64,000 nt of DNA, taken from the NCBI GenBank assembly GCA_964020155.1, contig OZ026546.1, positions 8,088,879 to 8,152,878 on the forward strand, given 5' to 3'. Below the pieces are notes generated by a model that saw nothing but the letters and a program-made list of their open reading frames with translations, made no database searches and had not been told where the DNA came from. This DNA is from Chondrilla cf. caribensis. Taxonomy: Eukaryota > Porifera > Demospongiae > Chondrillida > Chondrillidae. A program made the position numbers and the translations under genes. This document shows positions 14,601 to 24,639 of this stretch, piece after piece. Within the stretch, counting starts at the first letter, position 1. Every line of letters starts with the position of its first letter.

Positions 14601-15979
14601 CAAATACTACAAGTATGATACATACGTCTTTCTCTCATCTCTCCACCTCCCTTACAGACTCTCAATGACCCATTCAGGTCTCCAGTGAGTTACATAACCC
14701 ACACTACATCACATGGTGTACATACGCTCATCTATCTTCCTCATTCTTTACATCCTCATAGCCCAGGGATACCATTGTCAATGGTCAGTTTTGGGATCCT
14801 ATGGTTTTAGTTAGTGGATTGTTTCTGTCACCCTTCGAGTGCAAACAGTGCGATGAGGAGGATGAGGTGTTCCATAAGAGGGTGAGTGTTGCATCGAGTC
14901 TTAATCATGTATGCATATTCATGCAGAGAACTCATATATAGCTATCTGATGGTTACCTTCAGGTACCCCAGAAGGAGGTGATGGAAGAGGAGGCAATGCC
15001 CGTCCAAGTAAAAGAAACCACACTGACTACCTGTCCTCCACCATCAACTGCTGCCTCTATTGCCAACCTTGAGTATCCAGAGGAACCACTCCCTACAGCT
15101 GCCTCTGTTGCTAGTGAAGAATGTCTGGAACCACTACCCATGGCTGTCACTGTCTTTTCTTATGGATGCCCTGATCTACCAAGGACAGATGATCCCAACA
15201 CACCCCCTGGACAAACATCCGTGGTATGTTGTATGGAGCAATGTACGTATGTTTGTGTAATGTGTACACATGTGTACATGATTGTTACCATGCATGTATT
15301 TTGTTTAACACATTGTGTGTACCAACACATGTATGTGTGTGTATGCATCCAACTTAACAATGTTTCCACCTATGAACCGTAGAGTTTTGAGGACACAGAT
15401 GTCAATGACATGGAAACTTTGCCCAACACAAAGATGAAAGAATTTCAACGTATTTTCACCTTCTCTTTATGGAGACCTCGGATCTCCTGTTTTTGTGAAA
15501 CACAAAGTTGCTCTGAAATGTTGGCTCACTCTGAGGTAGTACCTGAAGAAGAAAACAAAGTATGTGTTCACTTCCATTTTTCTGTAGTCCAATGGTGTGT
15601 GCTGTATCAGTGAACTGTGGTTTGTGCATATCCTCTACATGTGTACCTATTCACATTTTCCTTTGATCCACCCATCAACCAGGATTCGATCATTTCCAAA
15701 AGCACAGACTTGCCGCCAGTGAATCAAAAATCAACACAGTTCAGTGGGGAGACTTACGGCTTTCTTGAAATATCGCAACATCCATCACACTATCAGCAGA
15801 ACTGGGGATTGTGTACAAACAAGAAAACTGAACTGTTACAATATACATCAACCGTGAATGATGGGGTCTACAATATCAGTAGAAAGCTGTGGTATACACT
15901 GGTGCACTGGTCAGCTCACCTCTTTCAGACAGCTCTTCACCACAGTGGAGCATTATTTGTGCTGCGGCATGAACTATAA
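11407..15979 (+). CDS. Receptor locus 2: FN3-Ig-TM with long multi-exon cytoplasmic tail
   Basis: Exons: 11407-11679 (G), 11744-12025 (H), 12570-12733 (J), 12870-13022 (K), 13083-13137, 13207-13586, 13658-13753, 13831-13908, 13975-14019, 14275-14376, 14658-14684, 14762-14881, 14963-15223, 15383-15559, 15683-15979 (stop TAA). G, H and the J start are phase 1. K and all exons from 13658 on are phase 0-0. The frame stays open throughout, which supports the model. The tail is about 600 residues and includes a compact 126-residue segment (13207-13586). There is no I exon here, unlike loci 3 and 4. No separate signal-peptide exon is seen. Either it shares the start of locus 1, skipping D-E-F, or it starts at ATG 11364, which reads directly into G. 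Confidence 0.72.
11744..12025 (+). CDS. Exon H1: Ig-like domain (locus 2)
   Basis: 282 bp, phase 1-1. Ig marks: LVLTCLVSG, FIWIDRNSNLT, AIRCSKVLSNG, ending YMVEPLG. Copies at 39382-39663 and 51956-52237 have the same length. Confidence 0.86.
12247..12500. repeat. Dispersed intronic repeat also at 32255-32490
   Basis: ATGAATGATGGACAATTTAT through to CTCTTTGATCCTCCCCTCAA is shared with 32255-32490. Its last part also resembles 15600-15690, where CAACCAG is the acceptor of the final locus 2 exon. It replaces the position of the missing I exon. Confidence 0.7.
12570..12733 (+). CDS. Exon J1: transmembrane exon (locus 2)
   Basis: 164 bp, phase 1 to 0. A short Ser/Thr/Pro stalk, then VAVIVVPVVTIAVTITVIVV and LIAGVGVYC form one span, followed by RKRKNHGLYDAR. 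Donor GTACGT. Confidence 0.85.
12870..13022 (+). CDS. Exon K1: tail exon with ITIM-like VYYAQV
   Basis: 153 bp, phase 0-0. The tail sequence includes RAVYYAQVGF, which fits the (S/I/V/L)xYxx(I/V/L) consensus. A second conserved tyrosine lies in VTYANPIAVGERE. The locus 3 K exon (41051-41212) keeps both (LCYTEV and VTYAEPVAVGEKE) although the sequence between has changed, which suggests constraint. Confidence 0.75.
13207..13586 (+). CDS. Locus 2 intracellular 126-residue domain exon
   Basis: 380 bp, phase 1 to 0. A compact alpha/beta-looking segment: an N-terminal helix (FRSDVADTLNTIGLEYVID), strands HFTVKCNGIHFVVTCVY, a helix LEDVGHVVEAKQV, strand KGLLISNQP, then LLTLEYAGCQFVPV and a C-terminal helix (RMIDKFKDVFQKV). 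The order recalls the restriction-endonuclease-like (Mrr) fold without the catalytic D and (E/Q)xK residues. That comparison is weak and by eye only. It has no copy in loci 3 or 4. Confidence 0.7.
13658..15979 (+). CDS. Locus 2 distal tail exons (phase 0 cassette series)
   Basis: Ten exons, each a multiple of three: 32, 26, 15, 34, 9, 40, 87 and 59 codons, with terminal 99 codons, and all borders GT-AG (first exon 13658-13753; terminal 15683-15979). The content is Ser/Pro/Glu/Asp-rich and probably disordered. One exon has FECKQCDEEDEVFHK, a possible metal-binding CxxC. Several acceptors are preceded by near-identical CTACCTCTCATTACAG, which suggests that exons arose by local duplication. The exon at 13831 has a relic in locus 3 (41400). 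Count note: the listed series is nine exons from 13658 to 15979. Confidence 0.65.
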
Positions 15980-16378
15980 AAATAACCTTTTTTGACTTTA
16001 CTGTTTATTCAACCTTAAGTGCAGTATACTTGTAGTACCATAGCTTATATGCACTATTATCTAGCTATAGCTACACTGCACTAACTTTTAGCAGTGGGTT
16101 TTGTTGTATAATACACACACCATTTATTATTTAATTGTACACACAGAGAATATGTTTTAATCCACCACAAATCATTTCAAAATACATGGTTGATTAACAA
16201 GTATGTAGGATTAACTGGATATACATAAAGAATTTAGATTATATTGATTTGGGAAATTTTAGTGGATAAAAAGTTTTAGTGCATTCATGTGTGTTGCTCC
16301 CTCGAGCTCATGATGTTATTATGCTTCTCAGAACCTACTCCACACTAAACAGAAACTGTATACAGCTGGTGAATACTT
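15980..16378. other. 3' flank of locus 2, no gene seen
   Basis: AT-rich sequence after the TAA at 15977-15979. No strong polyadenylation signal close by; several AT-rich candidates exist. Confidence 0.5.
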
Positions 16379-16553
16379 GTTAATCCGCCACAATTCATTT
16401 TCAAAGAATATGGTATAACGAGTTCGCAGATTAACAAATATTCATTGGTACTTGTACATTATATTGGTGCTGGGAATTGTGGCAGATTAAATGGTTTAAC
16501 GTTTGCAATTGGTGGATTAAGCGGTGGCAGATTAACGAGGTTTCACTGTACCT
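16379..16553. mobile_element. Short element of the TTAATCYGCCAC family
   Basis: GTGAATACTTGTTAATCCGC at the left and, inverted, CAGTGAAACCTCGTTAATCT at the right, with internal partial copies of the GGATTAA motif. Related to 10835-11283. Confidence 0.7.
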
Positions 16554-16609
16554 GACACACTGGAAATTGCTCCTCGATCAGACAACAGATCGTGGTAGAA
16601 GTGTTGATA

Positions 16610-16784
16610 GCCGACCTCCAGTAACATGAGCTATTGATCTACATACTGTATGTACTCACATGCACTCAAAGTAGTATATTAAATTTCAAATATTGGTGTT
16701 ACATTTGAAATTTAATATACTACTTTGAGTGCATGAGAGTACATACAGTATGTAGATCAATAGTTCATGTTACTGGAGGTCGGC
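16610..16784. repeat. Large hairpin: 82-bp arms, 11-bp loop
   Basis: The left arm 16610-16691 and right arm 16703-16784 are reverse complements with only about two mismatches, separated by ATTGGTGTTAC. This is a foldback or hairpin structure with no coding content. Confidence 0.92.
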
Positions 16785-18844
16785 ATATTGCATTCTTTAA
16801 ATATGCATCAATGTACATACATGCATGTGGGGCACTTGTGTGCACATACCTGTGCATGGGTATGTTATTATGTGGATTGTGGGTGCCTGAAGTTGTGTGG
16901 TATATATTTACAGTACGTGTGGTATGCAGCCATAGTTGAGATAATCTATATGAGCGACCTCAGTGCTCGTAGTAATATTTCCATAATTACAAGCAGCACT
17001 TCCAGTAGCTGTTGTACGTATATCCCTTCTCTTTAGTTAGATTGGCAATTCATTAAAACGAGTATTACTAGAAAGCTCAGAATGGAGTATCCGATTCTAT
17101 ACATCTCAACAATCCACAGTAATCATCATGGTCAATGTATATTATGCATGTAATGAAATTATATTATGGCAGACATTATGATGTACTTACTAAAACAACG
17201 ATTCTGCGCACATGTCGGCATGTGAGTTGATGTATATCATGATACATGGTCATTGATATTATGTATTATGTGATCATGTGCATGTGGGCAGTGGTGTTTA
17301 TTGCCATCGGGAATGTGCTTATAGCAATTCAAAAGGTGTCCTATAGCTGTGCTGTATTAAATACCCAAGTCACATATTACCTCTACTACTACATAATGTT
17401 ACTAATATGCATAGTACACATGTACACAGTGATACTTTTCACCCTGCCCCTGGTAACGGTACTCTCAGCATGTTTTTATAGAACTTATTTGTGCCCAAAG
17501 TTTTTATGTATGCGATATACAACAACCTATTGTTATGCCGTGTCTGAAGATTTTGGATGATTTACCAAAGGAGTTAACTTCTGTCTCTTGTATATATTAT
17601 ATATCAAGCAAGCTGGGAAACAGACACTTGTGGACAGGTGTAATGGCTACAGAGAGTCATCACTGGTTTTACTCAACACATATCATGGTGCTGGTCTGTC
17701 TTGTAGTTACCAAAAGATGATTTCATCTTTGTGGTAATGTATTGTTGATTTTACAAATTGATTCACTGACCACTGTGATCATGATATGGTGTCTTTTACT
17801 GCTTCAGTTATTTGAGGTCTGGTACCCAGGAGAATTAACCACAAGCTATTGGAGGTACTGTGCCAAATGTGAAGACTATAAATTGGTATGTTAATTTTGT
17901 TGGAATTCATTAAATGGAAGAACACCCACTTGTGTTTTGGTCTAAGACTTATGTCTATTGTAAAGTGTTTATTGTTTGCATGTCTGTCAACTCCTCAGCT
18001 GTTAATTTATTGATCATGCTTAGTATATCCATCATTCTTAGATTATTCATATTGAGGTTTAATTTACGAATGTAATATTTATACAAGCCTCAAGCTACCT
18101 CTGTATGGGAATTTTTGTGAAATCTAAGTGTTGTTATTTATCAAGCCTTCTTAAATTTGAGTGGAGCACCCAAAACGCAGATGTCGCTCTTGTGTACTTC
18201 TTTGTAGCTGTATAGTGTTTGAGATCATTCAAATCAGTTCAATCATGATTAACAATTGTAGTCTCTGGATTGTGCGGAAAGGGGATGTACTACTGTTTCT
18301 GAATCAGTAATGGACCTACGGACATTGGAAAATTAGTTACCCATTGAAGTTAGTTATTGTATCAGTTCAGTGTAAAGCTAGTCTGACAAACCATTGATTC
18401 TGACAGACCTTCAATATCAGTCACAGGTAAATAACTTATAATTTGAACTGATATAGCGATCACTGACAAAATTCTGACAAATTAATACAATGTACGGAAG
18501 TACGTATTATTACATTTCATGAAGAATAATAATAGATTCAAATCAGATCAATCATGAATCATGGACAGTTGTAATCTATGCGTTCACTATTGAAAACGCC
18601 CATCATAGCACCATAGATTTAGACCCTAAGTTCGGAAATTTGACTCCACGATGGAAACACGCAACAACATTTTCCCAAATTTCTTCATTTTATCTGAAGA
18701 CAACGTCTGCTCGTGAAGTAACTAGCTAGCTATATACGTACTGTATCAGAAATAGTATTCTGAAACACCCCCAATCACGCCCTATTTGAACAAAGCGTTT
18801 ACTTAAGAGACCCCGCGTGTTTGTTAAAAGTCTTCTGTGAATCG
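16785..18844. other. No firm gene; possible short exons
   Basis: Two candidates have good borders and open phase 0 frames: 17707-17733 (LPKDDFIFV, acceptor TTGTAG, donor GTAATG) and 17808-17885 (LFEVWYPGELTTSYW..., acceptor CTTCAG, donor GTATGT). The second contains YCAKCEDYK, somewhat like the Cys-containing locus 2 tail exon. They could belong to an unrecognised gene or a duplicated relic. Otherwise nothing is supported. Confidence 0.3.
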
Positions 18845-18860
18845 TCACGCTTTTCTTCTT
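18845..18860. repeat. Target site duplication (3' side of retroelement)
   Basis: TCACGCTTTTCTTCTT, identical to 22237-22252, directly beside the poly(T) that is the element's poly(A) end. Confidence 0.88.
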
Positions 18861-21800
18861 TTTTTTTGTTTTTTTTTTTTTTTCCAAGTTTTAAAATATG
18901 TATTAAATATAAATGTTGTTATAATAATAATTGTTATAATAATAGTCCTGTTATGTAATTCCTTAGATCTTCCCCTGGTTGACAATAAGGTCAATTGGGG
19001 TGTCTGTTAGGTCCAAAGACCTGATTGGCTTGTGAAAGGAAGATCTGGCTCCCCTTAGGCACATCACTGCTGAATCAATGAGGGAGAAGGCCATCTTGCA
19101 TCGAATCATCCTCATGGTTTGGCTGTATGATTTCTTGTACTTCACTGAGATTAAATTGGCTAATCTTTTGTAGGTTACTTGAGCTGAGGGTCCCCATCCT
19201 CCTGTTGAGGACAGAACAAGGGGTGTGAAAGAGCCGTGTTCTATTTCAATGATTCTTCTTTCGTATGTTCTGCGCTTGTCTTTCTCATGCCTTCTGAAAT
19301 TGGCTGCTTGGCTCCCGGTGCTGTTGGAAGGCGCGTATGAGTTAAAAACTCTTACATCAAAAAATGCGCTTTCCTTCTGGCCACCCCAGAAGCCCTGAGC
19401 TCTAATGTCTTGCCGGGCATTGTCTTCTACATTTGCAGATCTATTTCGAAAGGTTTCACCAGACAGGGGTTGTAGTGTTGGCTCTATCTCCACATTCGTG
19501 CACACTTCAGTCATTAGCTGGGCAGTAAGGTCTCGGATATGATCGTGGCGGATGGTGGGAAATGCACCTTTTGAGCAACTGAATGCATGAGAGGTGGAGA
19601 AAAGTGCACCACAGGTGCAATGAGTGGGAAGTCTGATAGGCTCCCAGCCGTAGCGAATACAAAGTGCATCTCTAAAAGCCTGTTTGTGTAAGGTAAATCC
19701 AAGCTCTTCTATTGGTATAGCAGTTAGCCATGCGGAGGCTCCTTTCTCGGATGCGAGCTCCATTGATTTCTGGAGGGTGGAAGGAAGAGTCTCCTTCAAG
19801 TTGTCTGCTTCTTTCTGCTGGTTCTGGCGTCTGCGACTTGTCAATTCTTTCCTCATTTGGATCTGTAAGTTGTATACATCAATTTCATTGAGGTCATGGG
19901 GCGGATGACTGATATTGGACACCAATGGCTCTGTGATGGTGGCTGAAGCTCTGTACTGATTTGGTGCCATTTCTGTTGGTATGGTTATGCCCATTCCCCC
20001 GAGTCTGACTGGGAGTGCAATCAGCTTCCTCTCATCATCCCTTATTACAGGACGACCTGTAATTGCTGGCAGCAGGCTGTGTCTGATTACATATTCTAGG
20101 GGCTGAAACAGGTCTTCTACTCCCGGCACAGATCGCATCAGAAAAGCCCACCTTCCCATAATCCCATGGGTCAGAGCTGTGTATGCTGCCTGGGGCTGGG
20201 TTTTCGCTATACTGGAGAGCCGCTTGATCTCTTCCACCCAGACTGCCACTTTGGACTCAATAAAGGATTGGGTAAAGGCGCTGGTCCCTAAAGGCGCTCC
20301 CAGGTGCCGTTTCCCTTGTGTCGTAATGTTGATCCCAGATTCATTGAAAATGCTCTTTGCTTGTTGTAAAGCCTCCTCTTTCACTATAATCCAGCTCTTT
20401 TTGGCATTGGGTGTATAGCCAAATTTGGGACCAATATTTCGGACGCTGTCCCACCAGATTTTGAGGTTGTCTAGTTTCCCTCCAGCCGTGGCATCATCTG
20501 CAAACCAAACACTTCTGGATTCGCTTGGGAGTTGGCGGATGAGGGGTAGTGTTCCAATTGCATACATAGGCATCGCAAGGGGATCGCCTTGGGTAGTCCC
20601 TTCTCGTGAAAAGATTACTTCTCCGTCAATGAAAAGAAGCGAGTCTTCCCGGTAAGTATTGATCAGGATTGGTGCCAGTGCTCGGCAGAGGATTCGGATG
20701 TTTCGCAGGGCTGCTTCACGGTTTAGCGTGTTAAACGCATTGCTGGCATCCACCATCAAAACGGCTTCAGTGTCAGGATCATCCTTTAGAGTCCTCATTG
20801 CATGTACCCCTGCTTCAGCTCCACTGACCAGGCCTGCACATAGTTGCTGGGTGCCCACTGTTTTGCGGATATCTGCTGACGTGATCATCAGAATAGCCTT
20901 CGCAATAATTCTTCTCAGGACTTCCCCGATTCCGATTGGTCTTACACCTGGATTCTTGTCTAAAGCGATAAGACGGCACGCAGTGAAGCTCATGAGACCT
21001 TTTGGATCTACATAGCAGGAGCTTATCCTCTTGGCAACCCGTGCTATCGCTTTGCATAGGTCCTCTGATGTTTTTCCATAGGATGAGCAAAATCTTTTCC
21101 ATCCTGTTGCATCGACTCCTGATGGGCCTGCCGATCCAGTCATTCTTTGGACTATGGTTCTAATCATTGTATTATCAATCTCCCCGTATATCACCTCGTG
21201 TGGTTCATCTTTTGGATCTTCCTGGCTAATGGTTTCCTTCAATGCAGGTTTCCTATGGGGGTGTTTCTCTTGGAGGTGGTCCTTCACTGTTCTGTTATCT
21301 GGCTGAATACTGTTCAATGGTAGCACACCAGTGTTGCCACTGTCTGTAACACGCCTTATTGCTGCTTGGATGTTACCCATTCTTATCAGATTTGCAAAGG
21401 ATCTAGCCAGCTCACCATCACTTTTTGGCCTCTGGGTGGTGTTTGGGAGCCGTGATTGGATTGTTCGGCATTCTTGTAAGAGAATCTCTATATCACCATC
21501 CATCCATAATTCAAGCCTCTCTTTCAAACGGTTGTTATGCTCCACATTTCTGGATCTTGCATGAGGCTTCTGTAACAGTAGGGCTGGCATAGTCATGACA
21601 GCTTTCATAGCGATGTTTTCCATTGGTGTCTCGTCTGCATATGCATGCAATAATCTGGATAACTCATTGACAAACAATGTACCCACTTTTCCAGATGGCA
21701 GCTTGAAGAGATTTCTCGTCCAGTGGACTACTTCGTTGTATGCCTTGTCAAGGAGATCTGTGAAGGTGGCACCATCTCTTTTACCCCATTGAAAATTGGC

Positions 21801-22236
21801 AAGTTTCAATCCTGTGAAAGGAGGAAGGGCTGGTATGCCATCTGATGTGGCATTTGCTCGTTCACTTTCTTGTTCAATTTGTAAGCAGGTCTCATTTTCT
21901 GTTGGCGGGTTTCGAGTCACAGGCTCATACGAATCGGGGTATTCCAAAGGCACTTGTTCATCACTTCTAAACGTCTCACTCGATCTCTCATCGCCCCTAG
22001 AGGGGCCTACAGCATTTTCGCATCGTCCGTTTTTGTTTGGAAGACAATCGGTGCATATCTTTCCTGATCGGGCGCACACACAGTTTCTACAGCGTCCGCT
22101 GCCATTGCATCGGCAGCATACCGTCATGATTCTGAGCGATTTTCCCTTTCAGTACTGAAATTTTGATGAAATTTTGAAGAAATCGAATGAAGACGCCATT
22201 TTGATCCGTCACTATCCAACAGTGAACTTCAACGCT
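18861..22236 (-). mobile_element. Full-length non-LTR-type retrotransposon with poly(A) end
   Basis: On the minus strand the element starts at 22236, has a 109-bp 5' leader, one 1054-codon ORF, a short 3' region and an A-rich tail (18861-18883 on the plus strand is T8GT15-like). Perfect 16-bp direct repeats flank it. No LTRs or terminal inverted repeats. An intact ORF and perfect duplication imply a recent insertion. Confidence 0.85.
18963..22127 (-). CDS. Cys-rich / reverse transcriptase / endonuclease-like polyprotein
   Basis: A single ORF of 1054 residues from ATG at 22127. Residues 4-37 hold a Cys array (CCRCN...CRNC...C..C...C) that probably binds zinc. The reverse transcriptase spans about 330-620: GPSGVDATGWKRF, a VDASNAFNTLNR block (motif A), EGTTQGDPLAM (motif B), and WFADDATAG near residue 542 (motif C, FADD instead of YADD). 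A thumb-like part follows. Near 838-855 is a CTCG...H...C knuckle. About 895-925 and 960-985 carry DIRAQGFW, FFDVRVFN and IEIEHGSF, which look like the acidic motifs of a restriction-type endonuclease. No apurinic endonuclease domain is visible at the N terminus. The clade is not assigned; C-terminal endonuclease elements such as R2 are the nearest comparison. No stops or frameshifts, so it may be active. Confidence 0.88.
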   Translation of the reverse strand: MTVCCRCNGSGRCRNCVCARSGKICTDCLPNKNGRCENAVGPSRGDERSSETFRSDEQVPLEYPDSYEPVTRNPPTENETCLQIEQESERANATSDGIPALPPFTGLKLANFQWGKRDGATFTDLLDKAYNEVVHWTRNLFKLPSGKVGTLFVNELSRLLHAYADETPMENIAMKAVMTMPALLLQKPHARSRNVEHNNRLKERLELWMDGDIEILLQECRTIQSRLPNTTQRPKSDGELARSFANLIRMGNIQAAIRRVTDSGNTGVLPLNSIQPDNRTVKDHLQEKHPHRKPALKETISQEDPKDEPHEVIYGEIDNTMIRTIVQRMTGSAGPSGVDATGWKRFCSSYGKTSEDLCKAIARVAKRISSCYVDPKGLMSFTACRLIALDKNPGVRPIGIGEVLRRIIAKAILMITSADIRKTVGTQQLCAGLVSGAEAGVHAMRTLKDDPDTEAVLMVDASNAFNTLNREAALRNIRILCRALAPILINTYREDSLLFIDGEVIFSREGTTQGDPLAMPMYAIGTLPLIRQLPSESRSVWFADDATAGGKLDNLKIWWDSVRNIGPKFGYTPNAKKSWIIVKEEALQQAKSIFNESGINITTQGKRHLGAPLGTSAFTQSFIESKVAVWVEEIKRLSSIAKTQPQAAYTALTHGIMGRWAFLMRSVPGVEDLFQPLEYVIRHSLLPAITGRPVIRDDERKLIALPVRLGGMGITIPTEMAPNQYRASATITEPLVSNISHPPHDLNEIDVYNLQIQMRKELTSRRRQNQQKEADNLKETLPSTLQKSMELASEKGASAWLTAIPIEELGFTLHKQAFRDALCIRYGWEPIRLPTHCTCGALFSTSHAFSCSKGAFPTIRHDHIRDLTAQLMTEVCTNVEIEPTLQPLSGETFRNRSANVEDNARQDIRAQGFWGGQKESAFFDVRVFNSYAPSNSTGSQAANFRRHEKDKRRTYERRIIEIEHGSFTPLVLSSTGGWGPSAQVTYKRLANLISVKYKKSYSQTMRMIRCKMAFSLIDSAVMCLRGARSSFHKPIRSLDLTDTPIDLIVNQGKI

Positions 22237-22252
22237 TCACGCTTTTCTTCTT
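22237..22252. repeat. Target site duplication (5' side of retroelement)
   Basis: TCACGCTTTTCTTCTT, identical to 18845-18860. Confidence 0.88.
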
Positions 22253-22362
22253 GCCTGAAGGACCTACCGCGTACCGCTTGTCTCGTTAGTGATCTATAGA
22301 CCTTAAGGAGTATTTTATATTCTGTTTAAGTGAGTTTTTTTTATGATTTGTTGTGTACAGGG

Positions 22363-22660
22363 TTACCCTAACCCTCACTCAGTTTGTCCTATGTAGAACA
22401 ACAACAGATATTCTTCTCTAGTGAATCACGTAAAAGAATGCGCCCACTGGCCATAATGACCCTTGACGTCGACATGGCGTCATGCCGCTCTGTTAGGGTT
22501 GTGGTTAGATGTGGGATCCTTTTCTGAACCAGATATTATAGTATCCCAGCCCTAACACCAACCCTAACTACTACCCCTACCCTACCCCTAACCCTACTAC
22601 TATTACCCCTACCCCTAACCCCCACCCCTACCCATAACCCTAACTCCTACCTTTACCCCT
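22363..22660. repeat. Degenerate telomere-like CCCTAA repeats
   Basis: CCCTAA, CCCCTA and ACCCTA motifs recur irregularly, densest at 22545-22660, with a short copy at 22363-22380. The G-rich complement TTAGGG appears near 22493. Animal telomeres use TTAGGG, so this is an interstitial telomere-like block or a satellite resembling one. Confidence 0.7.
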
Positions 22661-22954
22661 GTGCTGACGTACTTTCATGCTTCAAACGTGAATGCATTGG
22701 TAACTGTGATGTTCTAAACTGATCAAACCACATGTAGTTTCATTACATTGGTTAGGAATTTCATGGTATAAAAGTACATATTATTATGTATGTACATATA
22801 TAGTACTGTTATGGTTTGAATTTCTGTATGCGTATCCCATACAAAAGTTGGTATGGTGTGGATATCTTAGGCATAGGCTATATTAGATTTCCCATATGAT
22901 TGCTCTTAATAGCGATTAAATTATGCTGTTATAATTGCATTTGAATTGCTGTGT

Positions 22955-22978
22955 GTGTATGTGTGTTGTGTGTGTGTG

Positions 22979-23047
<69 letters not shown>
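22955..23047. repeat. (TG)n microsatellite
   Basis: TG tract with TGTTG interruptions at its 5' end. Confidence 0.95.
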
Positions 23048-23050
<3 letters not shown>

Positions 23051-23273
23051 TTTGAGGCACTGTGGTATGAGAAATGTTATCAGTTATCTTGATTAGGAAA
23101 TGCCTGGAATGTGATAAATGCCACAGTGGCCCAACCCTTGGTAGATAATAATGAACACTATAAGTAATGTGTATGTATGTAAAGTGTTCTTATAGTGATC
23201 AATATGAATGATAATTATCCTGATTCACAACTCTGTCTTCTATTTCCTGTTCTCCAATCCTTATACATGTACA

Positions 23274-23605
23274 GTCCAACTTGCTTAGTGAGTATCTTAG
23301 AGGGCACACTGTGTGTACTAGCCAGGAGTGTGTACTAAGCAGGAGTGTGTACCAACCGGGAGTTTGTACCAACCGGGAGTGTGTACCAACCAGGAGTGTG
23401 TACCAACCGGGAGTGTGTACCAACCGGGAGTGTGTACCAACCGGGAGTGTGTACCAACCAGGAGTGTGTACCAACCGGGAGTGTATACTAATCAGGAGTG
23501 TATACTAACCAGGAGTGTGTACTAACCAGGAGTGTGCACTAACCAGGAGTGTGTACTAACCAGGAGTGTGCACTAACCAGGGATACTTACTAAGCAGGTC
23601 GAACT
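23274..23605. mobile_element. TIR element with interior expanded to an 18-bp minisatellite
   Basis: The left end AGTCCAACTTGCTTAGTGAG and right end (reverse complement AGTTCGACCTGCTTAGTAAG) are inverted. Between them about 16 copies of GTGTGTACCAACCGGGAG or its TACTAACCAGGAG variant occupy 23307-23585. Solo ends of the same type (TACTAAGCAAGTTGG) lie near 25998 and 33515. Confidence 0.75.
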
Positions 23606-23661
23606 ATATATATGCACAGCATGATAATTCCATGCGAAAATGGTTGAACGGCTAGGTGTAG

Positions 23662-23955
23662 TCATATATCGCAAATTCCATGTAATTCACTAGCCAAATA
23701 ATTTTTACACCAAACGTTTCGACAGCTGACTGCTGTCTTCTTCAGTGGTATGGAATACAGGGTGTGAGTGCGTCTTTTATGCGTGTGGTGACAGGTGATG
23801 ATAAGATGATGTGTGAATAATAATAAGGCGGGTGGTGAAATGATGTAAGAATAATAATAAGTACTGGGGGACTAAAATAGCAGCAGTCAGCCGTCGAAAC
23901 ATTTGGTTTAAAAATTATTTGGCTAGTGAATAACATTGAATTTGCGATATATGAT
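23662..23955. mobile_element. Foldback/MITE with about 75-bp inverted arms
   Basis: TCATATATCGCAAATTC...CACTAGCCAAATAATTTTTA... at the left is inverted at 23880-23955 with few mismatches; the arms end near GACTGCTG. The direct repeat ATGATAATTCCAT lies outside both ends (about 23620 and 23950), which may reflect an insertion duplication. Confidence 0.8.
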
Positions 23956-24639
23956 AATTCCATTTATGTATATTATATATACACATGTACTTAGTATGTA
24001 CATACTGATCAACTTCAATCATATTAACACTTTGCAGATATGCACTTACACATACAGCTGAGTACTTATATACTTATTGTATTTTGTGCTATGAAATTGT
24101 GACATATTGTGTTTATATGTAGACTGGTTCAGACCCAAGTGTCATGCATAAATATTGGAATGTGCAAACCTGAGGCATTTCAAGGAGATATTGGGGAGTC
24201 TTGTCATGTAAACATAGCCTATAGTTGTTGACTTGTTGAGTCCGGCCATGAATACAATTGTCACTGACAATGAATATGATTAACGTATGTACATTGGATC
24301 ATGGTGAGGTACAACTATGCCCCCAATTAGACCTGCTTTGAGCTTACTATATGTAATAATGGCAAACAAACTTCTATGTTTATTTTCTCATGTGTACCAT
24401 CTTGTTGTACACAGAATGAATCTGCCCCTCTGGCATAAAGTTTGTATATAAACTACCAAAACTCATCATCCTACCAGGAATACACTACAGGGATTTGACT
24501 ACACCCAACCAGGACATCTCTAAACACACTATTTCTAATATTATTTCTTGTGTGCTTATCAAACAGACAGCCCAGAAAACCCATCAGTACCCTTTCATAC
24601 AGCTCAAGGGGTTTGTTGGAGTATAATGTATGTATGTGG
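23956..24639. other. Intergenic, no gene seen
   Basis: No exon with recognisable family or splice support. Confidence 0.5.

Noticed and set aside
17535..17720. Open frame of 61 codons starting MPCLKILDDLPKEL
   Set aside because: No family resemblance and no firm borders. Only the two short candidate exons after it have reasonable splice sites, and those are kept at low confidence.
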